This document shows positions 50,646 through 61,618 of a DNA stretch of 64,000 bases, piece after piece. Both the position numbers and the translations under genes were made by a program. The stretch is taken from assembly GCA_036897445.1 (NCBI GenBank), contig JAYMTL010000078.1, forward strand, positions 28,551 through 92,550. The letters are read 5' to 3'. The notes beneath the pieces were generated by a model, which was given only the letters and a program-made list of their open reading frames with translations, made no database searches and was not told the DNA's origin. The DNA comes from Pelargonium tetragonum (taxonomy: Eukaryota > Streptophyta > Magnoliopsida > Geraniales > Geraniaceae). Numbering within the stretch: position 1 is the first letter of the stretch; every line of letters starts with the position of its first letter.

Positions 50646-52818
50646 AAAAATAGAAAGCTTTTCCTTGTTGTTAGTTAAAGCTTTTATAAGCTAGATCAGA
50701 AGTGGGGGCAGAGCTACTGCTTAATTTATATTGAAATTTTGTATATGCAGGCTTAATAGTAAAGAGGGATGCTAGGGTACAGCTGTTTGAACTCAAACTC
50801 AGGTATGAAATTGTTTAAGACTTGAGCTGTTAAAGCGGATTGTACTTTTATGTTTATGAAAGATTCCCTTAGCAAGATTTTCCAGATACGGAAACCGAAA
50901 AGTACGATAGACAAAAAAACGCCTTCATTAGGATTCCTACAAGCTAAAACTTTAAGTCAAAAAGATCAAAGTTCTAATTCCAAAACCTTTTATAGACAAC
51001 CCCATTCGTAAAATCTTTATCCGTTATTTAATTCTGTAACTAAGTACCAAAGCAAGGCCCATAAAGATAAGAGATTCCGTTAGTTTGCAGCCTCTAAGGA
51101 ATTCAAGTATATAATAAGGGGACCCCTATATCTTTGCGAGAACTAGAATCCTAGTAAGATTTTTCAAAATAACCGGTTTCAGAAGTAACCTAAAACACAG
51201 GAACTGTTTAAAAGGCTTCAAAAAAGGATCACACAACATCCCATAAAAGGAGAGTTAATTTCAGTATTATTCAAATAAATCTGTATTCGTTATCTTTAGC
51301 CTTTTTGATATTTACTTATTTCAGGAAGTTCGCTTAGCCAAATAGGAAGCAATCTAGACAACTATAAGGAGTCCTTTTTGATGTATTAGCTCTGTAACAG
51401 AACTGCTTTCATGTTCCTTACTTTCTAGTTAACAAAGAGCTAATAAAGTCTAAAGAAAGGGAAATATCTTACTGTACCGGCTCTCTAACTCTAATTCAAG
51501 ACAGGAATGACGAATTATTGTAAATCTTTGATTCTAAAATGTTATACAACTAAATAAAGGGTATCTAGGTAAATGAAAGAATTTCTATAAACTTGGGTCT
51601 TGTTTCTAAAGAATCCGCATTCCTGTTCGTTTATGCCAAAGCATTTAATTAGTTAGGGAGTTTTGTATTCGTCGTGTTTCCGGGTCCCTTTTCTAATCTA
51701 AAGTAAAAAAATAATATTACTGCTACTTGAATTCGAGCAAGACCCCAGTTAGAATTTAGAGTTAAGAAGGGAAACACAATGGAAGTCTTTACTCTTCTGC
51801 CTAATTTATATTCTATTTATAAGCCTGTTTTATCCTAGATCTCGCTTTATGCACAAAGATAATCTAGGGGTTGCTCTTTAGGTTAGGGATTTCTTTACTA
51901 AATAGCTATAAGTTAATTAAAAAAGAACCGGGATTTTAGAAAATAGAAAGAGGTGGGGTTCTTACCTACTTAAAAAGTAAATGAAAAGGCATTTATAGCA
52001 AGGGACTAACCTTTTTCAGTTGTTAACAATCTCTATCTCTAAAAAAGGAATGTAGAATGGAAGTACAGGAATTCTAAGATCTTGGGTTCGTTCCTTTCGA
52101 ATCTGCACAAGATCTTTCTTAAAGTTATACAGCTAAAATTGTAAGTAAATTCTTGGCTTGGGTAGCTGCATAAAGGATAGGTATTCTGACAATTTTCGGA
52201 TTTATACTTAGATAGCTTTAACTTACTAATACGAAATTTCTCTTTAGTGAAATCGAGCTATGCCCTTTAAAATTGAGTCTGGTAGAGCTCTAAGGACCGC
52301 GGATTTCCTCTTAAAAGCTCGCTTTTAGAACCTTCTGGGGGTGCTGGAATTCCTACACACTTTTGGGGCATATAGAATAAGAGAGTTTTGCAATTGCAAT
52401 ATAATATAGAGTATCCCAAAATTCTTTTTTCGAACCAAGGCATTAGGGTGGACACTAAGCAAACCCCTTATTTATTTTATAAGGCTTAAGAGTACCTATC
52501 CTTTGAAGGGTTGAAAGTATCCAGAGAAGGGCCTTTTTTATTAGGAGATTAGCTCCTGTAGTTCGTAAGATATGCGTATGTGTACTCCTTTAGGCCAGCC
52601 TATTCTTTAGAATTCCATTAACCGCTCTCGGTATTCAGAAAGGGCCTGTTTACTTGTCAGAAAAATATATGTATATAATTTTAAGAACTTTTAGCCTTCT
52701 CGGGCTTCTGGGCAGGGATTTAGACCTCTTCAAAATAAGCCCTGTCTCAGTTATTAGAGTCAAGTTTTTAGGGAAATTTTTTCCCGCAGGGTTTTTTACA
52801 ATACCTAGTTTATAAGCT

Positions 52819-52835
52819 TAGAACAATTTGTTCTA
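52819..52835. repeat. 17-bp palindrome TAGAACAA-T-TTGTTCTA
   Basis: Eight-base perfect arms around one base. One or two are expected by chance in the window. No gene is near enough to suggest an operator. Confidence 0.3.
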
Positions 52836-54882
52836 GGAGAGGGTTATACAATAAAAAAATTTAGGATAGGAGACTTAAGCCTGGGTCTAAAGTTTTTTTC
52901 GTTAGGGAGCTCTAGCTCTTTTTGATACTCTATATTAAATAAAGGTTACCTTGTAAATTTGATAAATGGAGGATTTAAGGAGACCCCTTTTGGAGTGATA
53001 AGTTTCTTCTCCAGGTTTTTGTGGCACCCCTTGGTTATAGGTAGCCAATTCCTGCCTTTAATTTAAAGCTAAATACTATAAGTCCTTAATGTACTGGCAA
53101 GGGTTTGCCTTAGGCTAGGTTACAGGTATACAGAAAAAGACTTTGTTTTGTATAATTTAAGGGCCCTTTTTCTATAACATAAATTAGAAATTAGAGTCTA
53201 GCTTAGATGAGGTTCGGTTTTCTTAGTAACAGGATCCTAGGGGTTAGAAACTTTTGTTATAAGGAAAGGATCTTTTTCTTTGCTTTAATAGCAGGTTGTC
53301 GTTGTAAGACTTGGCCGGCCCCTAAGTTTCTTTCTGCACCCACTATTCTGTAGGTACTGAGTAAGCTTTTTTTTACATTTCGGCTATTTACTACAGGTTT
53401 AATTAATTATATATTTCTTGAGTTGCTTACTTTTAGAGAGAGAAATAAAGAAGAAAAGGGGATTTTTTACCAGTATTCCCTACGTTTTCTTATTAGGATT
53501 TCTTCCTTGCTAAAGCTTGCCCCTAAACCCTCTTTGTTCTTTATTTCTTGCCAATTGGTAGGAGAGACCACCCCTTTCTTACTATTTAATATGCCATATA
53601 TTTGTTAAAACAAAAAACTAGTTTTTTTAAGTTTAAGTTGTTTGTACACTTTCAGTCTTTTTTATAGTGTAGGCCTTTTAGGAGAGGCTTTCCAGAGGTC
53701 TTATAGTCTTTTTTAGAAGTAAAACAGAGGTTTAGCATTTAAAGCAAAGACCCGCTAACACAAACTACTTCTGCGATAGCTCAGCACATAGTAAAAAATA
53801 TGAAGTTCAAGAGCTAACCCAGCTCGACTTTGGCAAGATATTTCTTACTTTTGGGTTAGACGCAGGCTTTCGAGGTTGTCTATAAAAAGTGTCTCCCTAA
53901 TTTTAAGTAAGACTATTTGAACCCATGAATTATGAATTATGCTAAGACTTGGTTTACTAAGAGAGAGTAGGTAGGGTTTGTCCTTATTACAAAGAGAGTG
54001 ATAATACATAGGATTTCCTAATGAAGATCCTTGTTAGTACTTTCTCTCATTTATACGGGAATCCGTTATATAAAGAAAAAATCCTGTACTATATAGAGAT
54101 AGAACCCCATCTGCGAGAAGTTGTCCTCTAGCTTGGTAATATCTATCCTGCCCTCAAAGTAATATCTGTATACCAAGTAATCCTTCTAAAAAGGGGGCTC
54201 TTTTAACTATTATTCCATCAATTTTAGAGAAATTTTAGTAGTTTTTTGCCCAAACTTTGAGTCTTGCATGAATAGTGCCTCTTTCCGTTTCGGTAGCTTC
54301 GTTGAATTTTAGTCATATGTAATTGATTTAATATATATATTAAAGGGGAGTCATTATCCTTAATAAAGTAAAGTACAAATTTTAATTGATTTAGAGACTC
54401 TTATCTACTGTAACTTATCACTAAATAAATAAAAAGAAGGTTGATACCATAAGTGAGTATTATACCTTGCCTCCATATCTCAGGTATAAATCACGAAAAT
54501 CATGAGGCTATGACAAGCCCGCTATTTTCATAAATACTGGAACCAGAACCCCCTAGTGAAGCTAGTTTCTATTAATCTTTTTAAGAAACAATTACAATTT
54601 GATTAAAGGAAAGCCTTCTAGTAGAGGTTCGTAGTATACTTAATAGATTTTTTGTAGAGCAACCCCCCCACCCCATTAGAGACAGTCCCAAAGGGGAACC
54701 CGCGAAGTATAGAGCGTTCCGTGAAAGAAACGCAAACGTAACCCTTAAACCCTAAAGAAAGGGACGCATTTTCCGCACTCCGGGGCTTCTTTTCTTGAAA
54801 TTTCTTTAACTTATTAGAACTCCCCCTTCAGTTTGTAATTTTTTAAAAGGTCCTTTTTTATAGCTCCCCTTTAGTGTAAAAA

Positions 54883-54895
54883 TAAGGAATCCTTA
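54883..54895. repeat. Mini-palindrome TAAGG-AAT-CCTTA
   Basis: Five-base arms with a three-base loop; one of the best examples of the window-wide GG-NNN-CC class. AAAGG-AAT-CCTTT at 38574-38586 is another. Confidence 0.5.
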
Positions 54896-55995
54896 CGAAA
54901 TAGAAAAGTAGCAACTTATATACATGCTCTAGTTTAATCTCAAAAATCTCTAAATCCCGGTTAAGCCCCAAGTTCTGTATAAGTGGAAAAATATTTAATT
55001 GGTTCAACCCGCGGGACCTCTAGTAAGAGCAAAAGTACCCCACTCTATTTTATTCTCTCTAAACTTCTAAGCAGGGAAATAGGGACAAGATAATCGGCGA
55101 GAACCCTTGCTTTATTACCAAACTCTGGCCGAGGATTTTCTACACTCTTTGGACTTTACTTTTTTAAAATTTACCTATAGCTTTAGCCTTTTCTGAAAAG
55201 ATACTTGGGCGCTCTACTCTAATAGGGCCTCTTTTTCTTTTGGATTCCTCTTTTTCATTTTTAAATACTTAAGCGCTCGTAGGAAAACTTTAAGGAACTA
55301 AAAAAGAGACTGCGAAGAAAGGGCTTGCCTTTATAGATAAAAAGAAACACTCCCTGGACTCGGTCCCCAAAAAAGAGGATTTTCTTTAGGTAGCCTGTAC
55401 AAATCTATTATAAAATCTTAAGGGCGCAAGGAGAACTTTGACCCCTATAAAGGGATTCCGCTTTCCTGCATAAATTCCGGCACAGGTAAACTTTTTCAAA
55501 AGTTTACGGGGAAATCCCATTGTAAATAAGAAATTCTTAGAATTATACACTTTTACTTAAGTATTTCCTACTAAAACAGGGAATCCAAGGGGCTCTCTAT
55601 AGCTATTTAGTCTTTTTTGTAATAGTAGTAAGTATTGTGGTTTTAATTTAAGGGTATACTCCTCATTTGCTTACTTGTTATTACTTTGTTAAGACTAGAA
55701 GCATTTCCTTATGCAATATCCAAGATTAGAAACTCCATACTTTTTCCCTTATAATAATAACCCGGGTTACCCTTTGATACATAGGAATAAAACTTTAGAG
55801 ACTCTTCTCAAGTCGAGCAGCTCTATTCCCCAGCAATTGCCCTTATAAAGTCTTTTCTAAAACCTATACTCGTTAGTTGAAACAGTTCTTTAATTCAGCC
55901 TTTATTTAATTTACTGGAAACTCCTTGGCTTATTCTTATAGGACTTAGCCCCGCTTTCTTTTTATACTCGCTTTTTATTCTGCCAACTTCGCGTC

Positions 55996-56050
55996 ACTTT
56001 GATGACAGGACTTGAACCTTAGTATACTCCATTTGGCTCACTCGGCTTTA
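55996..56050 (-). pseudogene. Weak tRNA-like fragment
   Basis: On the minus strand AGCCGAGTGAGCC resembles the D-arm of class II tRNAs, and AGGTTCAAGTCC is a good B-box. They are about 28 bases apart instead of about 44, so the anticodon arm is missing. The T-stem pairs only in part. Confidence 0.2.
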
Positions 56051-56094
56051 CAAGTAAATAAAAAAAGATTTTTTGCTATTCGTATGGATAAGAG

Positions 56095-56200
56095 CGTATA
56101 TTATATTCACAAGAAATAGACCAATTATCTATCTTATTCAGAGATATACTTAGCCTTTCTATTCCCTCATGACTCAATTTCCTAAGCCCAGGAAACTCCT
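56095..56200 (-). repeat. Purine-skewed segment S7 (minus strand)
   Basis: The plus strand is T/C-rich. On the minus strand GAGGGAATAGAAAGGCTAAG resembles purine-rich runs of S1 and S8. The alignment is by eye and short. Confidence 0.25.
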
Positions 56201-57714
56201 CCTTAACTCCTTAGATTCGCTCCTTTAACCCCTATTATTAACTGGATTTGGAAGGAAAACCTACTTTAGTACTTCAAGTCTTCGTTGTAAACACCTTACT
56301 TTAGCTCGACTTCCGTTGTATACTGCTAAGATTGACTCTTATTCAAAACCCCCTCTATAAGGCCGTGGGAAGAGAGAAGGAATTCTCTTTATAACCAGCT
56401 AAGCACTAAGGAAAATCTCCTTGCTAGTTATTGCTAAATTCTCTTTTTAACTGAACCCTTGTGCACAACTATACGATTGTAAGGCTATGTGTTATATCTA
56501 AGTTTTTTATCCCCCTTAAATTCCTAAAGAGAATAACCCTCTCTATTTTTTTGTGGGTTTGACGTTTTAACAAAATAGACTTAAACCTCGAGTGCCCCTT
56601 TTTATAGGAAAAGCCTTTGCATTTGGTTGAAGTATTTCCTAGATCCCCTTTTCATTTCATATGAAGTAAAGCCCTTAGTAAACTAAAATTTTCTTTATAC
56701 CTTGTGTCGAGATTGGCTTTTCGAGGAGTTTCTGGTTTTACAATGATCCCTTAAATTTTAGCTTTCTAAGATCTTTTCCTGAACCTGAATTGGTAAAAAA
56801 ACCACAAGAACAAAGTAAGCACTAGAACGGAAAATCCTTAATATTAGTAAAAAGCCTTTTACAAAAGTTTGTAGGACGGGGTCGAAGAGGGGCCGGTTCT
56901 TGTAATTAATCCTTAAAAAGAGACACGGGCTTTTTGAGCCTAGGATAGATTTGGAATTTCCTGCACTGTAACAAAAATAGGTCAAAAAAGGGTGCAATGC
57001 TTGTAAGAGTATATAATGATAAAAAACAGGGGATCCTAATCAGTAAATGACAAAGGCGTATCTAACTTCATTTTTAAAGCGGGAAAAAACTCACTGGTAA
57101 GTATAAAAAGGCAACCCGGGAGGGCGTGCCTTAGTTTTGAATATAAGATATCCGAAAAGAAATTCCCTCAGTCAAGTTCTAACAGCAAGGCTTAAGCGAG
57201 GCATTCTTCTAGGAAGCTCTCCTTATCCCTTATCTTAGTATAGTAAATAAAGCCAGGGAGAATGCTTGTCGAGAATTTGACTTTTTTACTTATAAATTAG
57301 CTGCTCTAGAATTATAGAAAATTTGATATCAAGGGAGTCCTCTCTACAGGGGTTAAGGGAGGTAAGTAATAATAAGTAAATAAGTCTATAAAGGAGGCTT
57401 TGCGGATAGCCCTAAAAGAAAAGTACGTAATCCCTGTCCGCTACTAAAATAGAATATATATACGAGGCTGGAATCTAGGACATAAGGAGAAAGAGGACTT
57501 GTTAAAGTGTAAATCAAATGTTTAGCTACACTGTATATAAAATAACTACATATCCGGTTGGAATTAGGCACCAAAATGGAGAAGTGTTAATATCGATACA
57601 CTTTTCAAATTATGTCTATTAGAAACTCCTCTAGTGTAAGTTTTCTTGGCTAGCAGAATTTTAATATGTGTCTCGCTTCAAAATGAAACAACCAATCGGA
57701 AGCCAGCGCGTTTC
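56201..57714. other. Background without genes, 56.2-57.7 kb
   Basis: Minus-strand frames at 56758-56997 and 57386-57574 (79 and 62 codons) have no family signature. Nothing else is supportable. Confidence 0.55.
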
Positions 57715-57745
57715 TCATATTTGGAATCATTACAATATCAGGCTT
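57715..57745 (+). repeat. Dispersed repeat R1, partial copy C
   Basis: TGGAATCATTACAATAT matches copy A in 16 of 17 bases; the single difference is G to A. TTTCTCAT before it matches TTTCTTAT with one C/T change. Similarity fades after about 30 bases. The changes are transitions, as expected for RIP or deamination. Confidence 0.4.
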
Positions 57746-57899
57746 TATAGGACTCTATTTCTTTTTTATTTAAAATAAGTCTTGCCTTCCCGCCTTACGC
57801 ATACTTTTCTAGTGCCAATCACTTCAGTAAAAGACTTTTGTTACAAGAATATCTTTGAATAAAATTTTAACAATTTATATTATAGGCAAGTCTAAATCG
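57746..57899. other. Short background stretch
   Basis: No feature seen between R1 copy C and segment S8. Confidence 0.5.
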
Positions 57900-58090
57900 T
57901 ACCCTATAATCATCCTTTGAAGACCTATTCTATTCCTCTCTTTCAGTACTGAACCCTATCTCTTATCCATTCTTATACTAGTAGTTTCAGAGCATTCCTT
58001 TACAAAAGCCTCAATTTAGGCTAACTTTTCATTACTTTAATTCTGAAACTTCTTAACTTAGAAAATCTCATCTAGCTAAGTAAATTTAAG
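57900..58090 (-). repeat. Purine-skewed segment S8 (minus strand)
   Basis: The plus strand is T/C/A-rich. On the minus strand AAAGAGAGGAATAGAATAGG aligns with AAAGGCAGAATAGGATAGG of S4 with one gap, and upstream TAAAGG...CT...AC...TA words keep the same order. This is the clearest loose alignment among the skewed segments after S4/S2. Confidence 0.35.
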
Positions 58091-59071
58091 GAGTCCTGTC
58101 TTTCTCAGCTTATCCCATTTCTTTTTTGCTTGCCTTGTCTCCCTTTTTATGTTTATGGAATGCTAATGGAATCCCTCGGATAATTTATACTACTTATTAA
58201 TACAGCTATCAGAAAGTACTTTAGTTCGAGTCGCATAACACTTTGAGGTCTTCTTGCTAAATGGAAAACAGGGCAACAACAAGAATCTTCCTGAGTTCTA
58301 TCTTATTATGCTTACTTTGATCAAAACGAGAAATTCGCGTATAATAGAATTTGTTGGCTAGTTTTTTTTAGAATTAGAAAAAGCTTTTACTCCAATGTAT
58401 ATTGTATATACTTTATTAGGAGCAGAGAATTTGACTAGACTGACATCTAACTTCTGTGATAGCAACCAAAATAAAGATAGGGTTTTCTTAACTTCAAGAA
58501 AAGGGGTTCCTCAAGACTCAGTACAGCCCGGACGGGGCTTTACCCCTATTCTGGGTTACTAGATTTCCAACTTCTAATGTATATTTATCCTAAAGTACTT
58601 CTGTCCAAGGTTTTCCTGTATATGTTAATCTAGGGCAAGGGTCTTTTACTTGCAACCGGCGGGGTGTTTACTATTCTTTTCAAGGTGACTCCTTAGCTAT
58701 ACTTTCTAGTTAAACATACGTAATAGTGTGTGCCTTTTGGGGAAGTTAATACCTCTCCCCTTAGCTTGCCCCTTTTTATAGAACTCGCAGTTAAGACTTT
58801 AAGGCTGCTTATGGGTATCATAAAGGGCGAGAACAAAGCACTTAAGGTTATAGGGAGGCGCATACTTATAGTTTTCCTAGTTCATACAGGGCTTTTATAT
58901 AGAAAGTTAGCCCTAGAAAACAAACTAATAAGGTGTAAAGAAGTTTCTAATTGTCCAAGCCAACGTTAACTTGCAGCCCTAATATAAGGAGAGTGCAAGA
59001 ATTCCCATTACTATAGTTTGAGAATATCTTCTTTGGTGAATGCTTTAAAAAAGTCTTCCCCGCGGTTTATA

Positions 59072-59083
59072 CCCCCTAGGGGC
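59072..59083. repeat. CCCCCTAGGGGC, second copy
   Basis: Identical to 26252-26263. Confidence 0.35.
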
Positions 59084-60289
59084 AAAAGCTGGATCTTCGA
59101 GGAATATGCTTCCGTTAGCCTAGTTAATTTTAGAGATGCTGCCGTTAAGACTGTATAAGGAGGCTTCCTTATATATAATCTCGAGTTTTTTTTTACATTC
59201 TTGTGACCAATATGTGACTCTATTCACTTTCAACAGGATTTACCTCATTTCTAGATTAACAAGTATTCCTTATTTGTACACTTGCAAGTACTTTATAAAA
59301 CCCAAAACTTGGAAAGGCAGGCTATAGTATACCTCTCAATCCTTGCGAAAAATTGAAATGGCCCTTCCAGAAATAGAAAAGGGGCTGTAGTATTTATTCC
59401 GAGATTATTACAGTGTAATTGAAAAAACCCTTAGTTTTGCTCACGAGAAGGGCTCTACACACGGTTTCTAAATTTTAGAAGCTACAATCCTAATAAAGAG
59501 AGAAAGATATTTCCTGAATTTCAATTTAAGGTATATATATACTAAACGGAATTTTCACAGGCATTTCGCTCAAGAAATCTCCTTAAAAAGGAATTCGAAA
59601 AAGGCTTGATTCTAGAGCACTGCTATAAAAAAGAACGATAAACCTAAAAAAAAGATCGCTAATTGATAGTATCCGCAGTGTATACGAATGAGAACTTTGA
59701 CAACTTCTTCGACTATGTCTCATTGGGCAGTTATTAACTTTCTTACTAAAGTTTCTGAACCTGAACTCTGTATAAGCTCCTTCTCTCTCTGCCAGCTATC
59801 CAGCCATAAAAGAAATGCCTAAGTATTTTACCCTACAACCCTTTCTTTAAGGTGCAGTTACTGGTTGACTGGGATGACTTTACCTTTTCCTTTTGCTCTC
59901 ATTCCGCGATACAAACGAATTTTGGTAATGCTCGAACGGTAGAGATTTGACTTTATTAAAATCCCTAAGACTAAATTAAACAAGACACTATGAACAAGAG
60001 AATCTAGGAAAGAATGAACTTATAGGTCTAGGAAAGCTTCAGGATAATTGTATGAATTCATAAATTCCCTTTCACAAAGTAAATGGCTAGACCACGTCTC
60101 TTTTTTAAGGAGATTTTCAATAAAAGGACGGGATATGGCTAGGATCCTGAGAGGGCTGTTGTGACTATTATTATATAAGAATAGGTGAAACTTCTTCCTA
60201 ACCCTTTAAGTAGTAGGAGTTGGCAAAGTTCTTACTTACCTCGGAATAGAACTTCAAAAAAACAAAGCTAAGTTTTTGGTTTCGTTATT

Positions 60290-60350
60290 CTGCGGGAGGG
60301 CTTGAACCAAGGGTTTTTGGCGGATGAAGTAAACGTTTGAACAGAAAATC
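60290..60350 (-). pseudogene. Weak tRNA-like fragment
   Basis: On the minus strand TGGTTCAAGCCC resembles a T-loop/B-box and is followed by CTCCCGCAGAA. TTCTG about 50 bases upstream can pair with CAGAA. No D-arm or anticodon arm is recognisable, so this could be chance. Confidence 0.15.
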
Positions 60351-61603
60351 CTAGCGTCTCTTTTTGCCTTCTTTTTTGTTTTGTGTCGTGACGCACCCAG
60401 GGAATCCGGGATATTTTAGTAAACTTTTTTTCTTTTCCTTAGAAATTTCGGAAGTAAGTCCCTTTTATAAGTTATGTGCAAAACAGTTCTTGCATATCAA
60501 ATCTGATCTTTTAACGAAGTGTAGAAAGATAAGACACTCATTTTTCTTTACTTATAGTGAACAAATCTCCTATGTTATTAGAGACTTCGGATCCTATTGA
60601 TGGAAGGGTTGTCATATAAGGATGTAAAGAAGTACCCCCAAAGATATTCATTACGGGTCTTTACAATACTCAAGGAATTTTAGAATAGGAAAGACTTTGC
60701 TTTACAGAACTAATCGTTAATTCTATAACGTACCTTGTACTAATTATCATACCCAAACTCGAGGTTTTAATCTCCTTCCTGACTAATGAAAGTAATAACG
60801 GATACACTTTTTACGGCGATGTGCTTTCTTGTTATCAGGACCTATAGTAGGAAATCCTTATTTATCCTAAAGCAAACTAAGAATAAAAATTGGGTATAGA
60901 GTGTTCGTGACTAACTCGGTTTTTACCGCACTTTTCCATAAGGACAAAGACTTAACGGTGCAAAATTATCTATCATTCATATTAAAACAAAGAAAGTTAA
61001 CTGCCTCTTCCCTTTTCTCTCATAGTATCTTAAGTCTGTGTAATGTGTACAAAAAGCCTATACCTCAAATTTACTATTGCAGTTTGATTTTAGGTTATCC
61101 CTGTAAAGCACAACCACTCTGTTTATCCAGTACACCAAAGCTTTTAGCATTGTTACATCTTTCTCAGTAACCTTACTCATTATAAAGAATTCCAAAATAT
61201 CACAAGAAAAGGGCCCAACCAATAAACATGGGCAAAGCGAGTCCTTTTTCAAGTAAATAGAATCCCATTAATCGAGAAGCCCTAAACTAATTTGAAACTA
61301 GATGCATCTTTTTGATATTAACAGTATCTATACGAGACGAGTTTTGTAATATGCTTTGCCCTTGCTTCCTAGACTTATACTTTAGGCTTTACCTTAGTTA
61401 TGTGGTTTTATAACAAAAATGACTTAATCTAGCCCCTTACTCTCTTTCAGTGAAACTAACTTGAGTTTAAATGTATGGAGTCTTTTCTTTTTTAGAAAAA
61501 GAGTTAATAACAATTTGCACTAAAATACGGCAAGTTCTCTACTTCGAAGACGCTTTGTTTCTCCTTGAGTTTTACAATTAACAAGGCGCCCCCCGTAAAA
61601 AGC

Positions 61604-61618
61604 GAGCCATTTTGGCTC
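61604..61618. repeat. Hairpin GAGCCA-TTT-TGGCTC
   Basis: A perfect six-base GC-rich stem with a TTT loop. There is no following T-run and no gene nearby, so it is not called a terminator. Confidence 0.3.

Larger units (their letters stand above)
50646..55989. other. Background without genes, 50.65-56.0 kb
   Basis: No gene is supported. Frames at 52267-52455 and 53423-53608 are 61-62 codons. A 7-bp tandem repeat ATGAATT lies at 53935-53951. AAAAGG-T-CCTTTT at 54845-54857 and TAAGG-AAT-CCTTA at 54883-54895 are good mini-palindromes in one 50-bp stretch. A weak TAGCTCAG plus GTTCAAG pair at 53776-53811 is too close together for a tRNA. Confidence 0.6.
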